Assembly (NCBI GenBank): GCA_036847185.1
Contig: DAIUAM010000106.1
Span: 1 to 5,953, forward strand
Direction: 5' to 3'
DNA length: 5,953 nt
From: UBA4738 sp002413305
GTDB lineage: Bacteria > Actinomycetota > UBA4738
The notes beneath the pieces are model-generated. The model did not search any database. It was given only the letters and a program-made list of their open reading frames with translations, and was not told the origin of the DNA. Position 1 is the stretch's first letter; each line of letters starts with the position of its first letter. A program made the position numbers and the translations under genes. Shown here one piece after another: positions 1 through 5,674 of this stretch.

Positions 1-89
1 GGGTCATCGACGAAGTCATCACCAGCCGGAAAGCGCAGGATCGGCCGGCTGCACTTGCCCCTGCCGATGGGCTGCGCAGGTTAGCCTGA
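1..89 (+). CDS. C-terminal tail of an unidentified protein (partial, 5' end outside window)
   Basis: Frame 3 (codons from base 3) is open from the left edge to a TGA at 87-89 and gives a 28-residue tail that starts VIDEVITSRKAQDRP and ends GLRRLA. Third positions are mostly G or C in its first half, as in the real genes here, and a promoter region follows directly, so a genuine gene end is plausible. The tail is too short and featureless to assign to a family. It is transcribed towards whiB, about 170 bases upstream of it. The other two + frames are also partly open here, so this call rests on codon composition and position only. Confidence 0.4.
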   Translation, partial: VIDEVITSRKAQDRPAALAPADGLRRLA

Positions 90-182
90 GAATCAGAATG
101 GCATCACGCCTCCCGGCGATACTGCGTCCACCGAGTACGTCCTTTCGCTCGACCGGCGTTCGGGCTGTCCCCCTGGCCCCGC

Positions 183-200
183 GCGGGTTTGCGGACCCGC
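183..200. repeat. Perfect 6-bp inverted repeat overlapping a putative -35 box
   Basis: GCGGGT (183-188) and ACCCGC (195-200) are perfect inverted copies separated by TTGCGG (189-194). The central six bases are also the best -35 candidate for the whiB gene. The structure could be an operator for a dimeric repressor or a weak terminator hairpin for the gene ending at 89. There is no T-run after it, and the promoter overlap favours the operator reading. This is inference from sequence. Confidence 0.4.
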
Positions 201-218
201 ATGCGGCTGCCTTAGGTT
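189..218 (+). promoter_or_regulatory. Putative sigma-70-type promoter of the whiB-like gene
   Basis: TTGCGG at 189-194 is spaced 18 bp from TAGGTT at 213-218, which fits the TANNNT pattern of actinobacterial -10 boxes. Transcription would begin near 225 and leave a leader of about 35 bases before the ATG at 261. The -35 lies in the centre of a palindrome (183-200), which suggests repression by an operator-bound protein. Confidence 0.4.
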
Positions 219-1714
219 GGGCGTGCACCCGAGTCTGTCCGTCCTGACTCAGAGGGCATCATGCAACCGCAACCGGCCAAACGCGGGGCCGAGTCTCCCA
301 CGCGATACGGGCGACCCCTGGGAATCGGCGTCCTGGACTGGTCCACCACGTGGTGGTTCGAACGTGCAGAATGTGCGGGCGAGGATCCGGAGGTGTTCTT
401 CCCTGTCGGAATGAACTCTGCCGCGCTGGCGCAGCTTCGCACGGCGAAAACGATCTGCTCACGGTGCCCCGTCAGGGCGGAGTGCCTGCAGTGGGCATTG
501 GAGACCGACCAGGATGTGGGCGTGTGGGGCGGACTCTCCGAAGAGGAGCGGCGAGCGGTCAAGCGAAGGGGACAGCGGTAACCGCACGCGCCGGCCGAAC
601 GCGCCTTGCCGGAGGGCGAGCACGTCGACGGGGCGACCCATCTTTCGAGTACATCCCGGAGATCGGTCTCAAGTGCCTCGAAGAAGGCGGCGTTGGGGTC
701 GAGGCTCATCTCCCACACGGTGGTCTGACGCCGATCGCCCTGCCACCGGGCCGCCTCGCCTCGGCGCACCGCGTACCAGCACGGCTCGTGGCGCCAGTGG
801 TAGTGGCCCCGGCTGATCGGGACGTGGGGCTTGGACCAGATGATCTGGGCCCGGATCTCGAACCCGGAGGCCACCAGTCCCACCTGCACCGCGGCGGCCA
901 GTCGCCCGGCGTGCCAGCAGTACAGGACGGAGGAGGGAACCAGGGCCCAGGCGGCTCGCCAGTCGGCCCGATCATCGCCGGGGACCGCTCCTGTTCGCCG
1001 GGCGGCGTAGGCCAGGTGCCCCTGCTTCGCGGCGCGCTCCCGCCAGGCCGGGTCGTAACTCACGCCGTAGGGGGGGTCGGTCACGGTGAGCTCCGGCCGT
1101 TCCCCTCCCAGCAGGCGCTCGACGTCGGCCGGGTTCGTGGCGTCTCCGCACAGGACCCGATGATCGTCCAGCAGCCACAGATCTCCGGGTTTGGTACGGG
1201 GCACCTGGGGAAGGGGCGGCGCGGCGTCGGGGTGGACCAGCCCGGCCCGTACCGGGAGGTGGGCGGCACGGGCCACGCCGTCCAACAGGTCCCGCACCGC
1301 GGTGCTCGAGGTCCGGACCCGCTCCAGGAGCTCGGCCAGGCGTACCGCGTCGGGCTGGGCGAGGGCCGCCAACGGGTCGAGCGTGGCGAGCAGCGTGTCC
1401 GCCTCCTCGGCGGTGACGTCGAGCACCAGCACGGGGACCACCTGGTCGGGGTCGAGGCTTCGCCTTAGGTGTCCGTCGACCAGGATCAGCCGACCTCCCT
1501 CCTCCCTGGCCAGGAGGGCGTCCGCGTAGCCGATGTCCTTCAGCAGTCCTTGCAGCGCTCTGCGCTGATGCTCGGGGTGACGGCGCCAGTTGGTGGGGTG
1601 CTCCAGCAGGTCGCCGGCCCGGATGCGGCGAAGCTCCACCACGCGGTCGCGGACGGATCCTCGACGGGAGGCGCCCCGGGACCGAGCCTTCGCGGTCGCC
1701 TCACGAGCGCTCAT
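212..1714 (-). CDS. ParB-domain/DNA methyltransferase fusion, C-terminally truncated (probably non-functional)
   Basis: Residues about 25-120 form a ParB/sulfiredoxin-like domain, with HPTNWRRHPEHQRRAL and the LVDGHLRR motif (78-85). A beta-class amino-methyltransferase domain follows, with GDLWLLDDHRVLCGDAT (177-193) and the catalytic motif IV TDPPYGV (212-218), which marks N6-adenine or N4-cytosine methylation. Such fusions are common in phages and integrated elements, usually as orphan methylases. After TVWE (332-335) and DPNAAFF (339-345) the recognisable sequence stops near base 680. The HPTQKP-like segment and the FxGSGTT SAM-binding motif I expected next are absent in all three minus frames. 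The frame stays open to 212, but that stretch is antisense to whiB and has lost the GC-rich third positions. The start at 1714 is chosen because GGGGAGG lies about seven bases upstream; the frame extends to an ATG at 1783 without such a site. The start overlaps the upstream gene by 14 bases, so translation is probably coupled. The gene probably ended by deletion or recombination and lacks methylase activity. Confidence 0.75.
   Translation of the reverse strand: MSAREATAKARSRGASRRGSVRDRVVELRRIRAGDLLEHPTNWRRHPEHQRRALQGLLKDIGYADALLAREEGGRLILVDGHLRRSLDPDQVVPVLVLDVTAEEADTLLATLDPLAALAQPDAVRLAELLERVRTSSTAVRDLLDGVARAAHLPVRAGLVHPDAAPPLPQVPRTKPGDLWLLDDHRVLCGDATNPADVERLLGGERPELTVTDPPYGVSYDPAWRERAAKQGHLAYAARRTGAVPGDDRADWRAAWALVPSSVLYCWHAGRLAAAVQVGLVASGFEIRAQIIWSKPHVPISRGHYHWRHEPCWYAVRRGEAARWQGDRRQTTVWEMSLDPNAAFFEALETDLRDVLERWVAPSTCSPSGKARSAGACGYRCPLRLTARRSSSESPPHTPTSWSVSNAHCRHSALTGHREQIVFAVRSCASAAEFIPTGKNTSGSSPAHSARSNHHVVDQSRTPIPRGRPYRVGDSAPRLAGCGCMMPSESGRTDSGARPT
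261..581 (+). CDS. WhiB-family iron-sulfur transcription regulator
   Basis: A 106-residue protein of the WhiB family, small actinobacterial regulators that carry a 4Fe-4S cluster and usually act by binding the primary sigma factor. All hallmarks are visible: four cysteines at C38, C66, C69 and C75 (C-X27-C-X2-C-X5-C), the DPEVFFP segment after the first cysteine (42-48), the GVWGG turn at 87-91, and a basic tail (EEERRAVKRRGQR) typical of the DNA-contacting end. The length is normal for the family. The ATG at 261 is chosen because AGAGGG lies at 251-256, four bases upstream, and the N-terminal extension before C38 is of usual size. WhiB proteins occur on chromosomes, plasmids and phages. Its position to the left of a tRNA-type integration scar suggests an element-borne copy. 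The subfamily (WhiB1-7) cannot be decided by eye. The gene lies antisense to the tail of the truncated methyltransferase frame. Confidence 0.93.
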   Translation: MQPQPAKRGAESPTRYGRPLGIGVLDWSTTWWFERAECAGEDPEVFFPVGMNSAALAQLRTAKTICSRCPVRAECLQWALETDQDVGVWGGLSEEERRAVKRRGQR

Positions 1715-2252
1715 CGGGCGCCTCCCCATGGGACGGGCAGTGGCAGTCGGGATCGGAGCAGGTGGTGGAGAGCACCCCCGCATCGATCAGGGCCCGAAGG
1801 GTCTCCGCGGCCTCCTCGGGACTCGGCACGTACGCGGCCGCGCCGTCCTCGCCGTCCCCGGCTTCATCGACAGGCGAGGTCCAGCCCTCCCGACCCGGTT
1901 TGGAACGGGCCATGTGGGTCAGCCAGAAGGGCACATGATGCTCGGCGGCCTGGATCTCTCGGGCAGCCCGGGCCCGCGCCTTGGCCTCCATGACCCGCTG
2001 GGAGAACCGGGCGAGTCGAGGCGTGCAGGATCTGGAGCGATGCTCTCCGGTCCCCCGGCTCACGTAATCGCGGAACGTCCGAGCCGAGATGCCGGCCGCC
2101 TCCGCGGCGATGTAGTCGGCAGCGCCGGCCTCGATGTAGGTGACGATGGTGTCTTCGATCGTCTCGGTCAGCTTGATGCTCCCGTCGGGGCGACCCTTCT
2201 GGACGCCTGTCGCCCTCGGCTTTCGCGCTGCCGCGCGGACTGCCTTACTCAC
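1701..2252 (-). CDS. Helix-turn-helix protein resembling phage small-terminase-type proteins
   Basis: About 183 residues (184 if the first of two adjacent GTG codons is used; numbering here is from the first, at 2255). AAGGAGG occupies 2264-2258 on the minus strand, two bases before the first GTG and five before the second, so the second (2252) is preferred. A GRPDG segment (21-25) precedes a helix-turn-helix with AADYIAAEAAGISARTFRDY (45-64). A charged helix (81-104) and an FWLTHMARSKPGREGW segment (110-125) follow. This order (GRP, HTH with GIS.RTF, AWLLER-like helix) recalls phage terminase small subunit and transposase-like HTH proteins. The tail carries C166, C171, C173 and H176, a possible zinc site. 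Its stop overlaps the methyltransferase start, so the two form an operon. No terminase large subunit is visible in the window, so a DNA-binding regulator or partner of the ParB-methylase is an equally good guess. Confidence 0.7.
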   Translation of the reverse strand: MSKAVRAAARKPRATGVQKGRPDGSIKLTETIEDTIVTYIEAGAADYIAAEAAGISARTFRDYVSRGTGEHRSRSCTPRLARFSQRVMEAKARARAAREIQAAEHHVPFWLTHMARSKPGREGWTSPVDEAGDGEDGAAAYVPSPEEAAETLRALIDAGVLSTTCSDPDCHCPSHGEAPDERS

Positions 2253-2297
2253 CACGGCCTCCTTCAGGGATGGGTCCCCTCAAGCCTAGCGTGCGGC

Positions 2298-2311
2298 TAT
2301 AGTGAATCGAC
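2298..2311 (+). promoter_or_regulatory. Putative -10 box of a leaderless promoter
   Basis: TATAGT at 2298-2303 is a near-consensus -10 and stands out in GC-rich DNA. The ATG of the next gene is at 2312, where transcription would be expected to begin, and there is no Shine-Dalgarno sequence. The mRNA would therefore be leaderless, as is common in Actinobacteria. The -35 region at the usual spacing (about 2275-2280, TCCCCT) is poor. The divergent minus-strand gene starts only about 60 bases away, so both share this intergenic region and could be co-regulated by its helix-turn-helix product. Confidence 0.5.
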
Positions 2312-3337
2312 ATGGGGTCACACACGGAAGAGGACGTCGTGGCGATGCTGCGCCAGCGCCTGGGCCGGCCGCCGCTCGATGCACTGATCCTGGACTACTG
2401 CCGCGACATGAACTGGATCAGCGATGCGATGGCGGACCTCGATGAGGGAAGAGACCCGGAGGAGGCGATCGACTGGCTCGCGGAGGGCTACCGGCTCACC
2501 CAGCGCTTGCTACAAGGCGCCTGGGAGCGCCGGGTCAGTCCGGACTCCAGGGTCGATCCCGCCGAGCACATCGAGACTCGCGGAGATGCTCGAGGGGCGG
2601 CGCTGGCTGAGATCTTCTCGATCGACGCCGCCCAACTACCCGACGTCGCCGCCTTCCGAACCGAGGCGCTCGACGGGCGGCTTCTGCGGAGGGAGGAGGT
2701 GGCCGACTGGATCCGCGACCGCGTCTCCGCCAGGACGGCCGACCGGCCCCGGCCCAGGTCCATCGGTCGAAAGAGATCCAACCCTCCGCACGTTGAGACG
2801 GTCGGCTACCTTCTGCCCGAGAGTCGGTGGCCGCATCACGTCGTCATCGGGACCGATCCGATCCTTCGAGCTCTGAAGCAGGTGGCCACCCTGGTGGTCA
2901 ACCGCTATGGATGGTTGGAATCCGAGGCGACGACCTTCATCCTGACGGGAGCCATCGTGGGGCTTCCCCGGGGTCGAGCTCAAGTCATCCGTCGGTTGCC
3001 GTGGGCAGCCGCGTCCACGATCGTCCTGGAGATCTCTCCGCGTACGCCGCCGACCGAGGTCGTCGCGCTCTACCGGCAGGCGCGACGGCGCCTGCTCGAC
3101 AAGGGACGACGCAGCCGCGATCTGCAGAAGCCCGCCAGGGTCAGCCTCGCCGTGCACGCGTTCAAGACCAACGGCGTCGCCACCTGGCGCCAAGCAATGA
3201 AAGCCTGGAACGAGGAGCTCCCAGAGGGGGGCCGCCGATACTCCGACCCTCGGAGCTTTGCCCGGGATTGCCGTGACGCCTTCAGGGCCGTGACCGGGGA
3301 GGAGCTCGAATGGGAGACCCCGGAGCAACAGGAGTAG
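2312..3337 (+). CDS. Hypothetical protein of 341 residues, probable mobile-element accessory protein
   Basis: Function not recognised. The protein is soluble, with no signal peptide or membrane segment. Residues 1-75 are acidic and helical (DALILDYCRDMNWISDAM, EEAIDWLAEGYRLTQRLL). Residues 95-140 form a second helical part, then an Arg/Pro-rich linker (140-160, RTADRPRPRSIGRKR) leads to a conserved-looking core at 165-260 with FILTGAIVGLPRGRAQVIRRLP (209-230, broken by a short turn), an IVLEISPRTPP strand-turn (237-247) and EVVALYRQARRRLL (249-262). The C-terminus (278-335) reads like a small helical domain, TWRQAMKAWNEELPEGG then RSFARDCRDAFRAVTGEE. From memory, the core and tail resemble an uncharacterised protein group found with integrated elements in Actinobacteria and relatives, but I cannot verify this. 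The ATG at 2312 is supported by the promoter immediately upstream. The gene is divergent from the HTH/ParB-methylase pair and is the last gene before the tRNA scar. Codon use is coding-like throughout. Confidence 0.8.
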   Translation: MGSHTEEDVVAMLRQRLGRPPLDALILDYCRDMNWISDAMADLDEGRDPEEAIDWLAEGYRLTQRLLQGAWERRVSPDSRVDPAEHIETRGDARGAALAEIFSIDAAQLPDVAAFRTEALDGRLLRREEVADWIRDRVSARTADRPRPRSIGRKRSNPPHVETVGYLLPESRWPHHVVIGTDPILRALKQVATLVVNRYGWLESEATTFILTGAIVGLPRGRAQVIRRLPWAAASTIVLEISPRTPPTEVVALYRQARRRLLDKGRRSRDLQKPARVSLAVHAFKTNGVATWRQAMKAWNEELPEGGRRYSDPRSFARDCRDAFRAVTGEELEWETPEQQE

Positions 3338-3346
3338 AGAGAATCC

Positions 3347-3373
3347 TTTCGTGCCGGCCATTCCGGCACGAAA
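3347..3373 (+). terminator. Strong hairpin after the 341-residue gene, possible terminator
   Basis: TTTCGTGCCGG (3347-3357) and CCGGCACGAAA (3363-3373) form a perfect 11-bp stem with a 5-base loop CCATT, starting nine bases after the TAG stop. The stem would halt or protect the transcript. The T-run precedes the stem and the A-run follows it, opposite to a textbook intrinsic terminator, so this is either an actinobacterial terminator without a U-tract or a protein-binding palindrome at the element end. Confidence 0.55.
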
Positions 3374-3540
3374 AGCGATCTACGGCCGGCTCTTTTCGCT
3401 GCTCAGGCCGGTTGATTGCCTATTCGGATCCGGCGAACAAACCGGGGGTCCGATCACCGGCAACAAAGGCACGCAAGTTGGCCGTCAGAGGGGATTTTCA
3501 CCGACGCCCTGGCGCGGCCACGGGGCACGAAATTGGTTCA
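3374..3540. other. Non-coding end of the element between hairpin and tRNA fragment
   Basis: No convincing gene was seen here. The stretch contains repeated GGCCGG cores (3384-3389 and 3406-3411, with GCCGGC also inside the preceding hairpin at 3353-3358). The last 20 bases before the tRNA fragment include GGGGCAC and TTGGTT, which faintly resemble pieces of a tRNA 5' half but cannot form one. Attachment sites of tyrosine recombinases often have accessory arm sites in such flanks; that role is inference. Confidence 0.3.
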
Positions 3541-3589
3541 CGGACTCATAATCCGCCGGTCGGAGGTTCGAGTCCTCCCCGCCCCACCC
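3541..3589 (+). other. 3' fragment of a tRNA-Met(CAT) gene: probable attachment site (attR/attL scar)
   Basis: The sequence carries anticodon stem and loop CGGA-CTCATAA-TCCG (3541-3555) with CAT anticodon, variable region CGGTC, T stem and loop GGAGG-TTCGAGT-CCTCC (3562-3578), the 3' acceptor strand CCGCCCC (3579-3585), discriminator A3586 and CCC. The expected 5' acceptor GGGGCGG, the D arm and the first anticodon-stem pair are missing: only 23 bases separate the nearest GGGG from the anticodon loop, too few for a D arm. Elements that integrate into tRNA genes keep the gene intact at one end and leave a 3' duplicate at the other. By that geometry the element lies to the left and the original chromosome to the right. 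A decayed tRNA gene is the alternative. Confidence 0.75.
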
Positions 3590-3673
3590 CTGGTTTGCCC
3601 TGGTCAGACGGGCTTCGTCGAGCGAGACGACGTTCTCATCCTCCGACTGGTACCCATCGGGTTCGTGCCGAGG

Positions 3674-3856
3674 ATGATGCGCCGACCTCTGAGGCTCGTG
3701 TTGCTGGGCCTACTGCTCGCGGGGCTCATCAGCCGTGCGCTCGAACAGGCGGGCGCGTACGAGTGCGGCTGCTACCCCGAGTGCTGGTGCATGCGACCCG
3801 GCCTCAGCCTGCGTCGGTCCGCGTCAGCACGGCTGTTTCTCCCGGCGTCCGGTTGA
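3674..3856 (+). CDS. Small cysteine-rich membrane or secreted peptide, hypothetical
   Basis: Sixty residues starting MMRRPLRLVLLGLLLAGLIS: a basic start, then a hydrophobic stretch of about 14 residues that could be a signal or an anchor helix. A compact motif YECGCYPECWCM follows, with C31, C33, C37 and C39 (C-X-C-X3-C-X-C), able in principle to bind a metal or form disulfides. The tail (41-60) is basic with LFLPASG at the end. The hydrophobic N-terminus and clustered cysteines are unlikely by chance and support a real gene. The ATG pair at 3674/3677 is preceded only by GAGG (3670-3673), which is poorly spaced; a GTG at 3665 is possible. The gene lies between the tRNA scar and the secreted propeller gene, on the same strand. 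I have a vague memory of similar small actinobacterial proteins with a CxPxCWC-like motif, not verified. Function unknown. Confidence 0.5.
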   Translation: MMRRPLRLVLLGLLLAGLISRALEQAGAYECGCYPECWCMRPGLSLRRSASARLFLPASG

Positions 3857-3880
3857 GTTCGCCTCACGCCCACCAGCGCG

Positions 3881-3910
3881 TTCGCTCGGCCGCACCTCCC
3901 AGCATAGGAT
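3881..3910 (+). promoter_or_regulatory. Possible promoter of the secreted propeller gene
   Basis: TAGGAT at 3905-3910 fits a -10 box, and TTCGCT at 3881-3886, 18 bp upstream, is a weak -35. Transcription would start near 3917, giving a leader of about 30 bases that contains the ribosome binding site. The -35 match is poor, so this is tentative. Confidence 0.3.
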
Positions 3911-3931
3911 GCGACCCCCGAAGGGAATCCG

Positions 3932-3940
3932 AAAGGAGGA
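3932..3940 (+). promoter_or_regulatory. Strong ribosome binding site deciding the start at 3946
   Basis: AAAGGAGGA is almost fully complementary to the 16S rRNA 3' end, and its GGAGG core sits six bases before the ATG at 3946. It fixes the start of the secreted protein and implies efficient translation. Confidence 0.8.
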
Positions 3941-3945
3941 AGTGA

Positions 3946-5574
3946 ATGCATCGAGCCCTGCGCTGGGGCGTGGTGTTGGCGACCGTGGTCGGGAGTGCCG
4001 GCCTGCTCGCCCCGCTCACGTCCGCGTCGGCGTCCGGTACGACGCCGCGATTCATGCTCCACATCGAGAGGTACCCCGGCGGCATCTCGAACGGCGTCCG
4101 GGCCATGATGTCATCGGAGGTCCAGGGCGCGCGGGCGCAGTATGGGCACCTTGCCATCCAGACGGGGCCGCGGATCTCCGGCCAGCCGAACGTGAACGTC
4201 CAGATGAACGGCGATTCGTACCCCCCGATGCCGCAGAACGAGACGGCGGTCGCCTACAGCCTCGACAACCCGATGGTCGCCGTGGCCGCGGCGAACGACT
4301 ACATCAGCGGGGGCAACATGGTCATGTACACCAGCGACGGCGGGCAGACGTGGAAGAGCACCGTCGTCAACCCCCAGTTCCGGGGCACCGCCGACTTCTG
4401 CACCGGCGGCGACCCCAGCGTGGCCTACAGCCTCCGGGACCACGCGTTCTACATGGGCCAGCTCTGCTTCTTCCGCTCCCTGCCCTACTCCGAGGTCCAG
4501 ATCTACGCGTCCTTCGACAACGGGGCGACCTGGACACCGGGCCGCCAGGCCGCGCGCGCCGCGACGAACTTCAACTACTCGACGGGGACGGTCGACGAGT
4601 CGATCTTCAACGACAAGGACTACATCACCGTCGACAACTACCCGACCGACGCGCATTACGGGCGGCTCTACGTCACCTACACCAAGTTCCACATCCAGCC
4701 CGACGGGTTCAGCGACTACTGTCCGATCGAGCTCTCCTACGCGGATGCCATCCCATCGTTCGACCCCTCGCTGACCGTGTTCCAGCAATCAGCCGTCATG
4801 CCGGACAACCCGGGCGGGAACGGCAAGGGCCCCTCGGCCGACCAGTTCTCGGACCCGGTCGTCGAGAAGGGCGGCGCGCTGGACATTGCGTTCGTCAACG
4901 AGGAATGCAACACCAGCCTGGATCATCATCTGCTCTTCCAGCGCTCAACTGACGGCGGCACCACGTTCCTGCCGAAGGCCGTGCGGGTCGACGGTCCGGG
5001 CGAGTTTGTGGACAACCCGAACCTGGCGGACCTGTTGCCGAACAAGAAGTTCCGGGCGCCGAACACCGAGTCCATCGCCTACAGCGAGGCGACCGGGACG
5101 CTCGCCTACGTCTACACGAACTACGACAACATGGCCACCCAGGGTGGGAACATCGAGGTGAAGACGTCCACCGACCAGGGTTCGACCTGGTCCACTGGGC
5201 AGGTCATCAGCACCAGCGGCGGCGCGCCCGCCCCGAACGACCAGTTCTTCCCGTGGATCGCGGCCAGCCCGAACGGCGCGTTCTCGGCGATCTGGCTGGA
5301 CTGCCGGCGAGATCCGAACAACCACGACATCGACACGTTCCAGGCCACCTCGCGATCCGACGGCGCGACCTGGTCGAACTCCCGGATCAGCACGGTGTCG
5401 TGGGACCCGGACAACGGGTTCTTCAAGAGCGGATCGTTCATCGGCGACTACAGCGGTCTGGCGGCGGCGGACAACGTCATCTATCCGGTGTGGACCGACG
5501 GGCGGAACAGCGCCATCGCCCAGACCGGGATCGGGGAGACCGACATCTTCACCAACGTGGAGATCAAGAGCTGA
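3946..5574 (+). CDS. Secreted BNR/Asp-box beta-propeller protein (sialidase-like fold)
   Basis: A 542-residue exported protein. The N-terminus has Arg at 3 and 6, a hydrophobic core (about 9-24) and an ASA-SG cleavage site after residue 29, a Sec signal peptide. Asp-box repeats (S/T-x-D-x-G-x-T-W/F), the blade hairpins of sialidase-type propellers, are at 129-136 (TSDGGQTW), 189-196 (SFDNGATW), 334-341 (STDGGTTF) and 408-415 (STDQGSTW); a fifth at 469-476 (SRSDGATW) is one residue short. The C-terminus has FPWIAASP, WLDCRRDPNN (450-459), FIGDYSGLAA (498-507) and VWTDGRN (515-521), phrases seen in actinobacterial proteins annotated exo-alpha-sialidase. I do not see an FRIP motif or a clear Arg triad, so true sialidase activity is doubtful; glycan binding or another hydrolase role is possible. 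Five cysteines lie in the mature part. The start is set by a strong Shine-Dalgarno. The gene ends before a hairpin terminator and is convergent with the gene at the right edge. Confidence 0.88.
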   Translation: MHRALRWGVVLATVVGSAGLLAPLTSASASGTTPRFMLHIERYPGGISNGVRAMMSSEVQGARAQYGHLAIQTGPRISGQPNVNVQMNGDSYPPMPQNETAVAYSLDNPMVAVAAANDYISGGNMVMYTSDGGQTWKSTVVNPQFRGTADFCTGGDPSVAYSLRDHAFYMGQLCFFRSLPYSEVQIYASFDNGATWTPGRQAARAATNFNYSTGTVDESIFNDKDYITVDNYPTDAHYGRLYVTYTKFHIQPDGFSDYCPIELSYADAIPSFDPSLTVFQQSAVMPDNPGGNGKGPSADQFSDPVVEKGGALDIAFVNEECNTSLDHHLLFQRSTDGGTTFLPKAVRVDGPGEFVDNPNLADLLPNKKFRAPNTESIAYSEATGTLAYVYTNYDNMATQGGNIEVKTSTDQGSTWSTGQVISTSGGAPAPNDQFFPWIAASPNGAFSAIWLDCRRDPNNHDIDTFQATSRSDGATWSNSRISTVSWDPDNGFFKSGSFIGDYSGLAAADNVIYPVWTDGRNSAIAQTGIGETDIFTNVEIKS

Positions 5575-5599
5575 CGCTCCCCCGGGGAATCGAACAGAC

Positions 5600-5630
5600 G
5601 AAGGGGCGGCCCGGATCGGGCCGTCCCTTC
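5600..5630. terminator. Hairpin terminator between convergent genes
   Basis: GAAGGGGCGGCCCG (5600-5613) and CGGGCCGTCCCTTC (5617-5630) form a 14-bp stem with one G-T pair and a 3-base loop GAT, 25 bases after the stop of the propeller gene and 45 bases beyond the stop of the opposing gene. There is no T-run, as is usual for high-GC actinobacterial terminators. Being nearly symmetrical, it can serve both directions. Confidence 0.75.
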
Positions 5631-5674
5631 GCATCCCAGGCTAGATCAACGACCATCCGTGCTCGCGTTCGGCG

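Noticed and set aside
19..228. Minus-strand open frame of 69 codons at the left end
   Set aside because: It has no motif, overlaps the whiB promoter and the tail of the upstream gene, and has no Shine-Dalgarno.
350..1468. Long + strand open frame of 372 codons
   Set aside because: It is antisense to the ParB-methylase, rich in Gly/Arg/Val with no domain, and lacks a ribosome binding site. High-GC coding DNA routinely gives such shadows.
2266..2280. Short hairpin GGGA-TGGG-TCCC in the divergent promoter region
   Set aside because: It has only four or five base pairs with a bulge, which is expected by chance at this GC content.
1590..2387. + strand open frame of 265 codons
   Set aside because: It is antisense to the HTH and methylase genes, which have recognisable motifs and good ribosome binding sites, and it runs past the divergent promoter into the 341-residue gene.
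2636..3361. Minus-strand open frame of 241 codons
   Set aside because: It is antisense to the 341-residue gene, with Gly/Pro/Arg-rich low-complexity composition and no motif.
3523..3589. A complete tRNA with GGGGCAC as 5' acceptor strand
   Set aside because: Only 23 bases separate GGGGCAC from the anticodon loop, too few for a D arm, and GGGGCAC does not pair with CCGCCCC over seven bases.
3310..3945. + strand open frame of 211 codons through the att region
   Set aside because: It translates the hairpin and the tRNA fragment, which yields the familiar tRNA-derived peptide (THNPPVGGSSPPRP), so it is not a protein gene.
3735..4952. + strand open frame of 405 codons
   Set aside because: It is an out-of-frame shadow of the propeller gene, Arg/Pro/His-rich, whereas the other frame has a signal peptide, Asp boxes and a strong ribosome binding site.
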